A DNA stretch of 44,624 bases from contig CALMVZ010000001.1 in the NCBI GenBank assembly GCA_937873155.1, forward strand, positions 1 to 44,624, read 5' to 3'. The position numbers and the translations under genes are program-made. The stretch is from an uncultured Bacteroidota bacterium (lineage in GTDB: Bacteria > Bacteroidota > Bacteroidia > B-17B0 > Aurantibacillaceae). This document shows positions 24,081 through 32,801 of this stretch, in pieces; positions within the stretch are counted from its first letter, which is position 1; every line of letters starts with the position of its first letter. Below the pieces are notes generated by a model. The model had not been told where the DNA came from. It saw only the letters and a list, made by a program, of their open reading frames with translations, and searched no databases.

Positions 24081-24986
24081 TTACAGCCCTGATGTACCTG
24101 ATAACACACTGATATCTGTTCCGTCTGAATTAATTTCAGGGGTAATAGCTATTACAGGAACTTTTGAATGGTGAATGATCTGTTGTGAATAAGGGCCAAG
24201 GAAAAATCCACTGATCTCAGCCTCCTGGTCGGTCATGATGATCATAAGGTCAGCTTTTACTTTTTCCGCGTGTTTAATTGTAGCATCAGCACGGTTCTTT
24301 ACATTATTCAGAACTTCAGTGGTGCAGTTAACTGATTTATCAGTTGCCATTTTCTTGATCTGCCCCATAACAACGTCCATGCCCGGTTGTTCATTATCGT
24401 CGTTACTGCCAAGTAAACCCACAACATGTAAATGCGCGCTGAAAATTTTGGAAAGTTCAATAGAGTAATTCACTTTCTGGCGACTATGTCCCGATGTATC
24501 AATAGGGATTAAAATGTTCTTATAACCGAAACGGCTTGCGTTTTCACTCATTGTCATTACCGGGCAAGCGCTTTTTGTAATTACTTTTAAAGTGTTACTG
24601 CCGATCACTAACTCTTCAAGCGGAGAATAACCGTGTGTTCCCATTACGATCATATCCGCTTTTATTTCCTTAGAGTTATTGATTATCTCTTTTGTGGGAT
24701 TTCCTAAACTTACAATTGTATTCACTGAAACACCATACTCAGAACGTACTGTATCAGCCAATTCATTTAATTTATTGCTCGCACTCGTTTCATAACTGGC
24801 AGGATCTTCTATATGCATGGGTTGTTCAAGAACAGCATAATGCTCGTATTGTTTATTGATCACATGTAAGAGGTAAACATCACCTTTAGTGTATTTCGCT
24901 AAGAATGCACCGTGTTTAATTGCTAACATCGAGGTTTCTGAAAAATCAACGGGAATGAGGATCTTTGAGGAATTAAAGTGTATCAT
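24081..24986 (-). CDS. Universal stress protein with two Usp domains
   Basis: A 301-residue protein with two tandem UspA domains (1-150 and 152-290). Domain 1 has KILIPVDFSETSMLAIKHGAFLA and the ATP-binding pattern MGTHGYSPLEELVIGSNTLKVITKSACPVM (G-2x-G-9x-G-S/T). Domain 2 has NILIPIDTSGHSRQKVNYS and a variant nucleotide loop (IMTDQEAEISGFFLGPYSQQIIHHSKVPVIAI) in which the first glycines are lost, so only the first domain is likely to bind ATP. Cytosolic, stress-induced in most bacteria. Its neighbours are transporters, with no clear operon. Confidence 0.92.
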   Translation of the reverse strand: MIHFNSSKILIPVDFSETSMLAIKHGAFLAKYTKGDVYLLHVINKQYEHYAVLEQPMHIEDPASYETSASNKLNELADTVRSEYGVSVNTIVSLGNPTKEIINNSKEIKADMIVMGTHGYSPLEELVIGSNTLKVITKSACPVMTMSENASRFGYKNILIPIDTSGHSRQKVNYSIELSKIFSAHLHVVGLLGSNDDNEQPGMDVVMGQIKKMATDKSVNCTTEVLNNVKNRADATIKHAEKVKADLMIIMTDQEAEISGFFLGPYSQQIIHHSKVPVIAITPEINSDGTDISVLSGTSGL

Positions 24987-25022
24987 AAGAATTAGTTTTG
25001 GTATTAAATATACAATAAATTT

Positions 25023-25640
25023 TTAATGCACCATAGTGACAGAAATCAGGTCTAAAACTGACGGATATGTGTTCTTTACAACAGTGTTTTTTACAGTGGT
25101 CTCATCCAGCCATTCTGCCTTCGTAATGTTTTCTTCCGTTTGGGGAACCAGTTCCCTGGTATCAGTGCAATCCATCAGGTACCAATAAGTTGTTTTTAAA
25201 GCATGTCTTCCTTTATATGGATAGATATGGTAAGTGGAAGGGAGTTCTTTGATGATATTTAATTGTGAGATGCCACATTCTTCTTCGCATTCACGGATAG
25301 CTGCTTCGGCAGGAGTTTCGCCTTTGTCTAATTTTCCCTTCGGAAGATCCCATTTCCCGAGACGAAAAATAAAAAGATAATTTTCCTTTTGTTTTATCAG
25401 CCCCCCCGCAGCTTCAATGTATGCAAATTGTTCTTTTAATTCTTTGAACAAAGAATTTACGTTTTTACAAATTAAGATCAGGTCAGGACCGTCATTTTGT
25501 TGAATAAATTTTTTTATTCCCTCATTTAGGAATTCTTTAGATTTCTCTTCAGTATTTACAATTAATTGATTCCCTGCGGGTTGAATATTGTCGCTGGTCA
25601 ACAGTAGAAATTTGGAATTATAATACACTTTTTTGTTCAT
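25023..25640 (-). CDS. Nudix hydrolase
   Basis: A 205-residue protein. The Nudix box is at about 102-124 (GKLDKGETPAEAAIRECEEECGI), matching Gx5Ex7REUXEEXGU, with the metal-binding glutamates present. Residues 1-75 form an extra N-terminal domain (YYNSKFLLLTSDNIQPAGNQLIVN). It hydrolyses a nucleoside diphosphate linked to some group; YHIYPYKGRHALKTTYWYLMDC resembles the Ap4A/diphosphoinositol-phosphate group, but the substrate is not certain. Divergent from pyrE with only 43 bases between the start codons. Confidence 0.92.
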   Translation of the reverse strand: MNKKVYYNSKFLLLTSDNIQPAGNQLIVNTEEKSKEFLNEGIKKFIQQNDGPDLILICKNVNSLFKELKEQFAYIEAAGGLIKQKENYLFIFRLGKWDLPKGKLDKGETPAEAAIRECEEECGISQLNIIKELPSTYHIYPYKGRHALKTTYWYLMDCTDTRELVPQTEENITKAEWLDETTVKNTVVKNTYPSVLDLISVTMVH

Positions 25641-25671
25641 AAAAATCTCTTTCTAAAAGGGTTTATAACAC

Positions 25672-25679
25672 TAATTTTG
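25672..25679 (+). promoter_or_regulatory. Candidate pyrE promoter, -7 element
   Basis: TAATTTTG followed by C is an exact match to the Bacteroidota -7 consensus TAnnTTTGC. It ends four bases before the pyrE ATG, so transcription would begin at or very near the start codon, giving a leaderless mRNA. No good -33 TTG is present. Confidence 0.5.
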
Positions 25680-25683
25680 CGCC

Positions 25684-26334
25684 ATGACCTCGTTTGATGA
25701 CTCTGCGCATAAAATTGCCGAATTTTTACTACAAATCAAAGCCATAAAGCTTAACCCTGAGAACCCATTTACATGGGCCAGCGGGAGAAAATCACCTATA
25801 TATTGCGATAACCGTAAGACCTTATCGTATCCGCAGATCCGTACGTATATCCGACAGGAATATGTGAATATGATCAATCAATCTTTTGGCCGCCCTGATG
25901 TAATTGCAGGTGTTGCAACCGGTGGTATTGCCCAGGGCGCTTTAATTGCACAGGAAATGGGACTGCCTTTTGTTTACGTGCGAAGCGAAGCAAAAAAACA
26001 TGGTATGACCAACATGATAGAAGGTGTAGTTGAAAAAGGACAAAGCGTAATGGTGATCGAAGATCTTATTTCAACGGGTGGCAGCAGTTTAAAAGCGGTT
26101 GATGCATTAAAAGAAGCAGGTTGTAACATTAAAGGAATGGTTGCAATTTTCACATATGGCTTCGATGAGGCGACCGAGAATTTCAAAAAAGCGAATATCC
26201 TGGTTAAAACTTTAACGGATTACAATATTTTAATTGAAGAAGCACTGAAGAAAAACTACATCACCGAAAAAGATGTAGATTCATTAAAAGCATGGCGTAA
26301 AGATCCTGCCAATTGGGGACTTTTAACCAATTAG
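25684..26334 (+). CDS. pyrE: Orotate phosphoribosyltransferase
   Basis: A 216-residue enzyme that makes orotidine 5'-monophosphate from orotate and PRPP, step five of pyrimidine synthesis. FTWASGRKSPIYCDNR is the orotate-binding region, VRSEAKKHG is the catalytic flexible loop, and VMVIEDLISTGGSSLKAV (about 122-139) is the PRPP-binding motif. Length is normal and all motifs are intact. It is followed after three bases by an SRPBCC gene, so it heads a three-gene operon. The first ATG (25684) sits just downstream of the -7-like box. Confidence 0.97.
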   Translation: MTSFDDSAHKIAEFLLQIKAIKLNPENPFTWASGRKSPIYCDNRKTLSYPQIRTYIRQEYVNMINQSFGRPDVIAGVATGGIAQGALIAQEMGLPFVYVRSEAKKHGMTNMIEGVVEKGQSVMVIEDLISTGGSSLKAVDALKEAGCNIKGMVAIFTYGFDEATENFKKANILVKTLTDYNILIEEALKKNYITEKDVDSLKAWRKDPANWGLLTN

Positions 26335-26337
26335 ATC

Positions 26338-26757
26338 TTGGCTGAATTCACTATCATAAGCGAGACGAAAACAACAAGGTCGGCAATTAAAGATCTGTAT
26401 GATTTTTTGAGCGACTTTAAGAATTTTGCTTCTATTTTACCGGAAGATAAAGTTGAGAATTTCACTTACACAGCTGATAGCTGTAATTTTACCATTAGAG
26501 GAATTACAGCACTTACCATTAAACAGATCAGTAAAACGCCTTACAGCAGTATCAAATTCCAATCAGAAGGTTTAGCCAAATTCAACTTCATCCTCGAAGC
26601 AAAATTTGTTGGTGAAGCAGAAAAAGAAGGGCAGTGCCAGATCGAATTATTCGCGGATATGAATCCGTTCATAAAAGTGATGGCAGAAAAACCGTTGAAA
26701 GGATTAGTGGATACAATGGCCGTACGTTTATCAGAATTACAATTACCAAAAGCATGA
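26338..26757 (+). CDS. SRPBCC (START/polyketide-cyclase-like) domain protein
   Basis: A 139-residue protein with the single-domain helix-grip fold pattern: TIISETKTTRSAIKDLYDFLSDFKNFASILPEDKVENF, then strands FTIRGITALTIKQIS, SIKFQSEG, FNFILEAKFV, CQIELFADMN and a long C-terminal helix. Such proteins bind hydrophobic ligands in a cavity. In Bacteroidota it commonly follows pyrE. Start is the TTG at 26338, three bases after the pyrE stop. Its end overlaps the next start (ATGA). Ligand unknown. Confidence 0.82.
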   Translation: MAEFTIISETKTTRSAIKDLYDFLSDFKNFASILPEDKVENFTYTADSCNFTIRGITALTIKQISKTPYSSIKFQSEGLAKFNFILEAKFVGEAEKEGQCQIELFADMNPFIKVMAEKPLKGLVDTMAVRLSELQLPKA

Positions 26758-27044
26758 GTAATGAAAAAATAAATGCAGCTATTCAACTGCTGCCTGTCGA
26801 TACAAAAGAAGTAAGATGGGATGTAGTGGATAGAGCTATTGCCGTTATTCAGAAAAGCGGATTGAATTATAAAGTATGCCCGTTCGAAACAGTTGTAGAA
26901 GGTTCAATGACGGAAGTTCTATCGCTGATAGAAAAAATTAAGACAACTGCGCTTGAAAAAGATTGCCAGGAGATCCTGATCAATATTAAAATTCACGCCG
27001 CTACACGAGATCTTTCTTTCGAAGAAAAGTTAGAGAAATACTAA
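26754..27044 (+). CDS. Thiamine-binding protein (MTH1187/DUF77 family)
   Basis: A 96-residue ferredoxin-like fold protein: MSNEKINAAIQLLPVDTKE, DRAIAVIQKSGLNYKVCPFETVVEG and CQEILINIKIHAATRD are typical of the MTH1187/YkoF-like thiamine-binding family. The ATG at 26754 overlaps the upstream stop as ATGA, which shows translational coupling and excludes the longer frame starting inside the previous gene. It would bind thiamine or a precursor in the cytosol, for storage or transport. No other thiamine gene is nearby. Confidence 0.85.
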   Translation: MSNEKINAAIQLLPVDTKEVRWDVVDRAIAVIQKSGLNYKVCPFETVVEGSMTEVLSLIEKIKTTALEKDCQEILINIKIHAATRDLSFEEKLEKY

Positions 27045-27106
27045 CGATCAATTATCTCTAAACTAAACCCCTTCTCCGAACTACCAACTTCGAACTACCA
27101 ATTAAT

Positions 27107-29383
27107 TTAAGGACGGATCAAAAGGAACGAAGGTGTTTCTTTCTCACCCATTACAATATCCTTCGAGAATACATTAAAGCCATCGATACTTAGGATAGTT
27201 AAGTTGTAATTGTAGATATTGACCATATCCCAGTTCTTACGGCTGATCAAACGCATATTGTTTGGTGCGTAATTCTCGAGATTATTGATCTCTTCTTTGA
27301 TCTCGGTGTTGGCTTCGATCAGTCCGTTATAATCAACAACAGTAATGCTAACGTTACTGTTACGGATTATTTTTTTAGCGTAGAATAATAAGAACACATC
27401 GCTGATCGAAACGATGGGAAGCAACACAGTCTCCACTGTATCCATTTCATGATCGATGAAAATACCGACAGGGATCTTACTGTTATTAATGAAGGCATTC
27501 GATTTCTCGTCGAGGATATTTTGTGTTTTAAAAATATTGCTTTTACCGGTTAAAGTTCCTACCAGTTTATCCGGATTTAAAACATTAGCTGTGATACCAA
27601 TGAATTGTCCTAGTAAAGTGCCTTCAAATACAGATTGTCCGACACCAACCAGCATCAGATCGTAAGAGCCCGAATTAGCATCGCTTAAGATCTCTTCGCT
27701 CACATCATTACTAACTTTGTAATCCGTTTTCAGGGTCAATCCTAATTTATTGGCTTCTGCTTTAATTGGTTTAAAACTTTCCTTCTCATATTCTGCTAAT
27801 TGGTATTGATTGATATCAGAAGACGGTGTAACGTGCAACGCCATGATCTCAGTTGAATTTTTAGAGTAACCTGAAATTAAATTGGCAACACGAGCTAATT
27901 TTTTTCCGCTTTGTGGATTCGCGAACGATAAAAGGATCCTGAATTTTTGTTTTAGTTTGATAGTGACTTCTTCTGAAGATTTATCATTCCTCCAGATCCA
28001 GTTGATGAGATCGAGGGCAGGGCCGGTCATGAATGTTGTAACAACAGCCATGATCACGAGCATTGCAAATATCTCAGGACTCAATACACCAAGGTCGTAT
28101 CCAATATTCAGTACGATAAGTTCCATTAAACCGCGTGTATTCATTAACGCACCAATAGATAAACTTTCTTTCCAGCTTTGTCCGACAAATTTCGCGGCGA
28201 ACATACTTCCGCCGAATTTCCCTGCAATAGCTACAAAAACGATCAGGGCGCACACCATCCATAAATGGCCGTCGTTCAATAAACCTATTTGCGTTCTTAA
28301 ACCGGTGAACACGAAAAAAAGCGGAAGTAATAAACCTAAAGCAACTGATTCTAACTTTTCAATGATCAATCTTCTGAAATTAATTGAAGGAGGCATGATA
28401 GCTCCTGCCAGGAACGCTCCGAATAGCGCATGGATGCCAATGATCTCGGTTGTGAAAGAAGAAATAATTAAGATACCGAAGATAGAGGCAACTACATTTA
28501 AACTTAAGGATTCTTTATTAGAATAAACTTCACCCAAACGTTTTAAGAAAGGCTGAACCAGTTTCAGCATGATCATTAAGTAACCTAAAGAAAATGCAAT
28601 GGTGAAGAGAGCACTCATAGATGAACCTGCTTTCACGATGGCGATAACGGCAGCAAGGATGCACCATGCTGTAATATCATCTGCGGCAGCACAGGTGATC
28701 GCAATGGCGCCTAATTTGGTCTTGGTGAGATTTCGTTCCTGGATGATCCTGGCAAGCACAGGAAAGGCCGTTATGCTCATAGCAATGCCCATGAATAAAG
28801 CGAATGAAGTAAATTCAACCCCCTGTGGTGCAAATTCTTCATAAATGAAATAAGCAAGCCCCATACCTAAAGCATAAGGGATGATAATACTGGCATGACT
28901 GATCACAACAGCGTCCTGTGCTTTATTCTTTAATAATTTAAGATCTAATTCCATTCCAACTACGAACATGAATAACACCAAACCTATCTGGCTTAATAGA
29001 TTTAAATTTCCTAATGAGGTTTTTGGAAAAAGGAATGCGCTGTACTCTGGGAACCACATACCCAGGAGGGAAGGACCAAGGAAAATGCCTGCTAAGATCT
29101 CGCCAATTACTGTAGGCTGACCGATCTTATTAAATAAAAATCCGAAAGTGCGTGCTGTGAAAATAATGGTTAAGATCTGCAATAATAAAATAGCAAGCGG
29201 GTGTGTAACGTTGTGGTGTAAAGTATCAGAAAAATGATCGAGTACAGAGATCCCCGTATTGGAATTTGGTATTATGTTCTTGGTAGTTTCTAAATTTTTC
29301 CCCTGTATGTTTAGAAGATACATTAAAACGGCAAAAGCGCCGATGGTTATTACGTAAAATAATATATTCTTATACTTTTTCAT
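27107..29383 (-). CDS. CPA2-type monovalent cation:proton antiporter with C-terminal cytosolic region
   Basis: A 758-residue membrane protein. An N-terminal signal-anchor helix (20-40) is followed by the Na+/H+ exchanger domain of about 12 helices (residues about 65-430), including GQPTVIGEILAGIFLGPSLLG and the ion-binding region ITCAAADDITAWCIL. Residues 460-758 form two universal-stress-like cytosolic domains (FRILLSFANPQSGKKLARVANLIS, LMLVGVGQSVFEGTLLGQFIGITANVL). It exchanges K+ or Na+ for protons; the Usp-like tail probably regulates it by binding a nucleotide. Its start follows the stop of the preceding beta-barrel gene with no gap, so the two are coupled. Confidence 0.92.
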   Translation of the reverse strand: MKKYKNILFYVITIGAFAVLMYLLNIQGKNLETTKNIIPNSNTGISVLDHFSDTLHHNVTHPLAILLLQILTIIFTARTFGFLFNKIGQPTVIGEILAGIFLGPSLLGMWFPEYSAFLFPKTSLGNLNLLSQIGLVLFMFVVGMELDLKLLKNKAQDAVVISHASIIIPYALGMGLAYFIYEEFAPQGVEFTSFALFMGIAMSITAFPVLARIIQERNLTKTKLGAIAITCAAADDITAWCILAAVIAIVKAGSSMSALFTIAFSLGYLMIMLKLVQPFLKRLGEVYSNKESLSLNVVASIFGILIISSFTTEIIGIHALFGAFLAGAIMPPSINFRRLIIEKLESVALGLLLPLFFVFTGLRTQIGLLNDGHLWMVCALIVFVAIAGKFGGSMFAAKFVGQSWKESLSIGALMNTRGLMELIVLNIGYDLGVLSPEIFAMLVIMAVVTTFMTGPALDLINWIWRNDKSSEEVTIKLKQKFRILLSFANPQSGKKLARVANLISGYSKNSTEIMALHVTPSSDINQYQLAEYEKESFKPIKAEANKLGLTLKTDYKVSNDVSEEILSDANSGSYDLMLVGVGQSVFEGTLLGQFIGITANVLNPDKLVGTLTGKSNIFKTQNILDEKSNAFINNSKIPVGIFIDHEMDTVETVLLPIVSISDVFLLFYAKKIIRNSNVSITVVDYNGLIEANTEIKEEINNLENYAPNNMRLISRKNWDMVNIYNYNLTILSIDGFNVFSKDIVMGEKETPSFLLIRP

Positions 29384-29878
29384 TTATTGAGGCACTGCTT
29401 CTGTTTTGGTTGGAAAATAAAATACAAATCCGGCAACCGATCTTAACCCGGCATTAAAATCTTTGATCCAATCAGAAGTATAAAAAGGCGCCACTTCAAA
29501 AAATATCCCTGCGTTCTGAAACGCAAAAGGGAAACCTTCAACGCCGATTGGAATTACTGTACCATATTTGTTAGCCTTTGCATTATCCGGATTCCACTCG
29601 CCGCGCCCGCCAATACCAATATGGAATCTTACTTTTTCTAACAGTACTGTTCTGAAAATAACATTGAGTTCAGAAGTGAAAGATGATGTGCCTGCTTTTT
29701 GGGTGAAAACTGCTTTACTAACACGCGCATCTAAGCACGCGATTGAATTCTTAGCGCTTCTGTAGCCGAGCCCGACATCTGTTCCGGTAGGGTAAAGGCC
29801 AATACCAACTCCGGTCTGTGATCTTAGACAGGAAAGGAGTGATAAAAACATAAGCGTAAGGGTTAAATTGGCTCGCAT
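29384..29878 (-). CDS. Small outer-membrane beta-barrel-like protein
   Basis: A 164-residue protein with a signal peptide (RANLTLTLMFLSLLSCLRSQ) and alternating-residue strands typical of small barrels (GVGIGLYPTGTDVGLGYRS, RFHIGIGGRGEW, AGIFFEVAPFYTSDW, NAGLRSVAGFVFYFPTK). It ends exactly where the antiporter gene begins, so both are made from one mRNA. Function unknown; it may be a surface partner unrelated to transport. Confidence 0.7.
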   Translation of the reverse strand: MRANLTLTLMFLSLLSCLRSQTGVGIGLYPTGTDVGLGYRSAKNSIACLDARVSKAVFTQKAGTSSFTSELNVIFRTVLLEKVRFHIGIGGRGEWNPDNAKANKYGTVIPIGVEGFPFAFQNAGIFFEVAPFYTSDWIKDFNAGLRSVAGFVFYFPTKTEAVPQ

Positions 29879-29987
29879 AAAGTTACGGATTATCCGCGCA
29901 CAAAAGTAATTTGCACCTCTGAGTTAAAGGGTCAATAGCAATGAAAACGCGGCTAATGTAATGAAACGGAGAAAAAATGTAATGAAA

Positions 29988-30698
29988 CTAATTCTGCATC
30001 CAGGCCGTAAAGTTCTTTCTGAAACTTTCACCCAAATTTAAAACCGTTTTGGTTTTGTTCTGGATCTTAAGAACGATCTCATCAGCCGTGTAAGCCTGGA
30101 TCACTTTTTTAGTGACGATATCAGCTTTATTTACCTGCAGGAATTGATTGGCCGGTAAAAGTGATAATAATTTTTCGAGTGTGATATTTTTTAAGATGAG
30201 TTGATTGTTATCCTGTAAATGAACGGTCTTATCACGTTTATCAATTTCAGAAGTTGTGATGTAAAGGATCTCAGCAAAATAGATTGTTGATTTTCCTATG
30301 TTGGTGTTCCAGCTGAAAAAAGTTTTCGTATTCCCTTCGTTCAATTGTTTTTGGGCTTTCAGAAGCGCTTTTTCCAAACGTTCTTTCGTTACCGGTTTTT
30401 TAATGAAATCACAAGCTTCTATCTCAAATGCATTTACTGCAAATTCAGGATACGCTGAAGTGAAGATCACTTGTTTATCCTGTAGCAATTGGGCAATTTC
30501 AATACCGTTTATATCCGGCATGTTGATGTCAAGCAAACACACATCGAAACTAATGTTCTTGTATTCCTTTAAAAATAATTCGGGTGAATTGAAAGCGCGT
30601 TCCACTTCAATAAACGGTAATTGCTCGCATAACATTTTTAAATACGTTAAGCCCGGCAATTCGTCATCCAATATTATGCACTTTATTTTTGAACTCAA
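29988..30698 (-). CDS. LytTR-type response regulator
   Basis: A 236-residue response regulator. Receiver domain at 1-118: Asp11-Asp12 (ILDDE), phosphoacceptor Asp57 (CLLDINMPDINGIE), TSAYPEF and the KKP motif (DFIKKPV). DNA-binding LytTR domain at 130-236 (IYFAEILYITTSEIDKRDKTVHLQD, ITLEKLLSLLPANQFLQVNKADIV). The start is a TTG at 30698 (SSKIKCIILDDE), inside the last 35 bases of the kinase gene, so translation is coupled to it. Target genes unknown; the neighbouring YdeI-like gene is a candidate. Confidence 0.93.
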   Translation of the reverse strand: MSSKIKCIILDDELPGLTYLKMLCEQLPFIEVERAFNSPELFLKEYKNISFDVCLLDINMPDINGIEIAQLLQDKQVIFTSAYPEFAVNAFEIEACDFIKKPVTKERLEKALLKAQKQLNEGNTKTFFSWNTNIGKSTIYFAEILYITTSEIDKRDKTVHLQDNNQLILKNITLEKLLSLLPANQFLQVNKADIVTKKVIQAYTADEIVLKIQNKTKTVLNLGESFRKNFTAWMQN

Positions 30699-31410
30699 GT
30701 AAATTGATCTTTAAATAAGACGTATGAACGCCATTCTCTATAATATAATCCAGTTTGTAATGTGTTTTGTAAACAAGATCGAGGCGGCGCTTTAAATTTT
30801 CTTTACCTATACCGCTCTTTGCTGATAACATTGGTTTTTTATTCACCTTATTGGTCACAACAAATAAAAAGTGATCATCTTTTAATTCCAATTCAATTGA
30901 AATAAAAGCATCGTTACTTTGCAGGTCGGCATGTTTGAATGTGTTCTCAATAAAATAAGCAGTGATCAGCGGAAGAATAACAGGCTCTTCGTAAAAGTTA
31001 TTATTCACGTCAATAGTTTCCTTGATCCTGATATCGTAAACCGGGAGTAATTTTATTTTATTGAGTTCAATAAAATTCTTCGCGAATTCAAGCTCTTGTT
31101 TCAGGGAGATCAATTGATCACCGCTGTCGTACAAAACATAATCAAGAACGCCGCCTAATTTTTCTAAGGCCATATGTGTGCGGTAAGCATAACCCTGGAT
31201 AGAATTTAGTGTGTTCTTAAATAAATGCTGGTTTAAAATGAATTTAGTGTGTTCGAATTCGGATGGATTCGAAACTGTCGGTCTTTCTTCTTTTCTTAAA
31301 GACGAAATTTCTTTAGCCAGTTTTTTATTCCGGGAATTAAGAATGAATGAAAGTATAGCCAGTCCTGCGCAGGCAACAATTAATGAAATTATTAGAAGAT
31401 CGCTTTGCAT
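30664..31410 (-). CDS. LytS-type sensor histidine kinase
   Basis: A 248-residue kinase with one N-terminal membrane helix (LLIISLIVACAGLAILSFIL) and no visible sensor domain. The His-kinase domain has the phosphoacceptor His62 in LNQHLFKNTLNSIQ (the family usually reads NPHFLFNALN), the ATP-binding N box ENTFKHA (Asn156) and the G box GIGKENLKRRL. It is short for a sensor kinase, so it probably senses through the membrane or a partner. The response-regulator gene overlaps its end by 35 bases. The YdeI-like gene ends 13 bases upstream, so all three may form an operon. Confidence 0.9.
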   Translation of the reverse strand: MQSDLLIISLIVACAGLAILSFILNSRNKKLAKEISSLRKEERPTVSNPSEFEHTKFILNQHLFKNTLNSIQGYAYRTHMALEKLGGVLDYVLYDSGDQLISLKQELEFAKNFIELNKIKLLPVYDIRIKETIDVNNNFYEEPVILPLITAYFIENTFKHADLQSNDAFISIELELKDDHFLFVVTNKVNKKPMLSAKSGIGKENLKRRLDLVYKTHYKLDYIIENGVHTSYLKINLLEFKNKVHNIG

Positions 31411-31423
31411 TTATTTCACAAAG

Positions 31424-32050
31424 CTAGCCTTTTTTTGCTTTCACGTATTTCCAATGGCGGATCTTTCCTTCCGACATCCACTGAATAGCTGTTTTGAGGC
31501 GCTTAACTTTGGTCGCTTCGGTCTTAGCTTCAGTTACCCAGTTCACATATTCCTTCTTTTGGCTTGGGCTGAAATTCTCAAATGTATCAAGTGCTTTACT
31601 GTTCTTACTTAACGCTTCTTTAAAATAAGCCGGGACTTTTAATGGTGTTTTGGCTGCAGGTTTTGCCTTGCTTATCTTTTCGCCTTTATCGATCAAAGCC
31701 ATCGCTTCTTTTATATAGGAGATCATGATCTTATCGGAAGGAAAATCTTTCACGGAGGTTAATTTTCCTAAATGTCCCATACCTTCCCGTTCTTTACCAC
31801 GACTAAGGATCTTATTCGGGTCTTTCATTTTCGATTCTAACCAAAAACCAAAAGCACAATGATGTTTGAATGCCGCCATGCTGCATAAAATACTTCCTTT
31901 ATACATGAAGCATGGAAAACTCCATTTCATGGCTTCTTCCACATCCGGACAAGCGGTATGAACTAATTCAAGGATATGAGCTAATATAGGTTTCGCGAAA
32001 TCAGCCGATCTGCCAATGTATAATTCAATGCGTTTATCAATTTTAGCCAT
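31424..32050 (-). CDS. YdeI/OmpD-associated family protein (DUF1801 plus YdeI C-terminal domain)
   Basis: About 208 residues from the ATG at 32050 (MAKIDKRIELYIGRSADF). Longer in-frame starts reach into a repeat at 32122 and are not used. N-terminal DUF1801-like domain (PDVEEAMKWSFPCFMYKGSILCSMAAFKHHCAFGF) and C-terminal bacteriocin-protection/YdeI domain (PAYFKEALSKNSKALDTFENFSPSQKKEYVNWVTEAKTEATKVKRLKTAIQWMSEGK). The family is linked to resistance to cationic or antimicrobial stress in some bacteria. Cytosolic. Upstream of, and 13 bases from, the LytS/LytTR pair. Confidence 0.88.
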   Translation of the reverse strand: MAKIDKRIELYIGRSADFAKPILAHILELVHTACPDVEEAMKWSFPCFMYKGSILCSMAAFKHHCAFGFWLESKMKDPNKILSRGKEREGMGHLGKLTSVKDFPSDKIMISYIKEAMALIDKGEKISKAKPAAKTPLKVPAYFKEALSKNSKALDTFENFSPSQKKEYVNWVTEAKTEATKVKRLKTAIQWMSEGKIRHWKYVKAKKG

Positions 32051-32121
32051 GGGGAAAGATTTTGGTAAAGATAAAAAGAAAAAGGTTTTAAAGAAGGCTG
32101 AGTTTGTTGGGGGCTCATCAT

Positions 32122-32160
32122 GACTCACCCCCAACCCTCTCTACAAGCAGAGAGGGGAGT
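32122..32160 (+). repeat. GACTCACCCCC hairpin repeat, copy 1
   Basis: GACTCACCCCCAA followed by the hairpin CCCTCTCT-ACAAGC-AGAGAGGG and GAGT. It lies upstream of the DUF559 gene in the same orientation as copy 2. Confidence 0.8.
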
Positions 32161-32228
32161 ATAGGCAGATTTGAAGAAAGCTACGTTTTATAGCAAGGGA
32201 TTCGTTATTGTGAATGCATTTTTGAGTA

Positions 32229-32576
32229 ATGAATAAGCAATTAATGATAAAAAGGTGCCGGAGATTAAGACGAAATCAAACGGAAACGGAGAAAATATTT
32301 TGGGAGCAGGTTAGAAACCGTAAAATAAATAACCTGAAATTTTTACGCCAACATCCATTCATTTATCAGAAAGACGCGTCTGATCTGTATTATTTCATTG
32401 CCGATTTTTATTGTGCAGAAAAGAAAATAATAATTGAGTTAGATGGAGGGATCCATAATGAACAAAAAGAGTATGATGAGTACAGAGATTCTGTTTTGAA
32501 AAACCTGGAATTGAAAGTGGTTCGGTTCAAGAATCACGAAATTGAAAAGGCGGTTGGGTTTGTCAGGAGTTTATAA
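32229..32576 (+). CDS. DUF559 endonuclease-like protein (Vsr/PD-(D/E)XK-like)
   Basis: A 115-residue protein of the DUF559 family, related to very-short-patch-repair (Vsr-like) nucleases. NQTETEKIFWEQVRNRKINNLKFLRQHPF is the family N-terminus; ADFYCAEKKIIIELDGGIH supplies the Asp and Glu of the nuclease core (D...ELDG), and VVRFKNHEIE is the late conserved segment. All catalytic positions look intact and length is normal. Start at the ATG at 32229; Met at 32244 is an alternative. It stands alone, bracketed by copies of a palindromic repeat (32122 and 32639), with a third, inverted, copy at 32802. Cutting function is inferred from the fold. Confidence 0.88.
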   Translation: MNKQLMIKRCRRLRRNQTETEKIFWEQVRNRKINNLKFLRQHPFIYQKDASDLYYFIADFYCAEKKIIIELDGGIHNEQKEYDEYRDSVLKNLELKVVRFKNHEIEKAVGFVRSL

Positions 32577-32638
32577 GGACTCACTCTGTTGGAAATTGTT
32601 CTATCGAGTGAGGGTTGTGTTTGTTGGGAACTCACGGT

Positions 32639-32678
32639 GACTCACCCCCGACCCCTCTCTACCAGTAGAGAGGGGAGT
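32639..32678 (+). repeat. GACTCACCCCC hairpin repeat, copy 2
   Basis: GACTCACCCCCGA then the hairpin CCCCTCTCTA-CCAG-TAGAGAGGGG (32652-32675) and AGT. It is 63 bases after the DUF559 stop and nearly identical to copy 1. Confidence 0.8.
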
Positions 32679-32801
32679 AGATGACCCGTCCTGAAATTAC
32701 TTTACAGGTTAAAATAAATCCTGATCAAGCTAACAATAGAGGCAAACCCCGGCTAAATGATTAAAAAAAAGGAAGTCTCATCAACGAAACGCGAAGTGTC
32801 G
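32679..32801. other. Intergenic stretch between repeat copies
   Basis: No gene or further structured element was seen between repeat copies 2 and 3. Confidence 0.4.

Noticed and set aside
26634-26753. Longer start for the thiamine-binding protein
   Set aside because: The extension lies inside the SRPBCC gene in another frame; the ATGA overlap at 26754 gives the family's normal N-terminus.
32051-32134. Longer start for the YdeI-like protein
   Set aside because: The extra 28 codons run into the GACTCACCCCC repeat and lack family similarity; the ATG at 32050 fits homologues.
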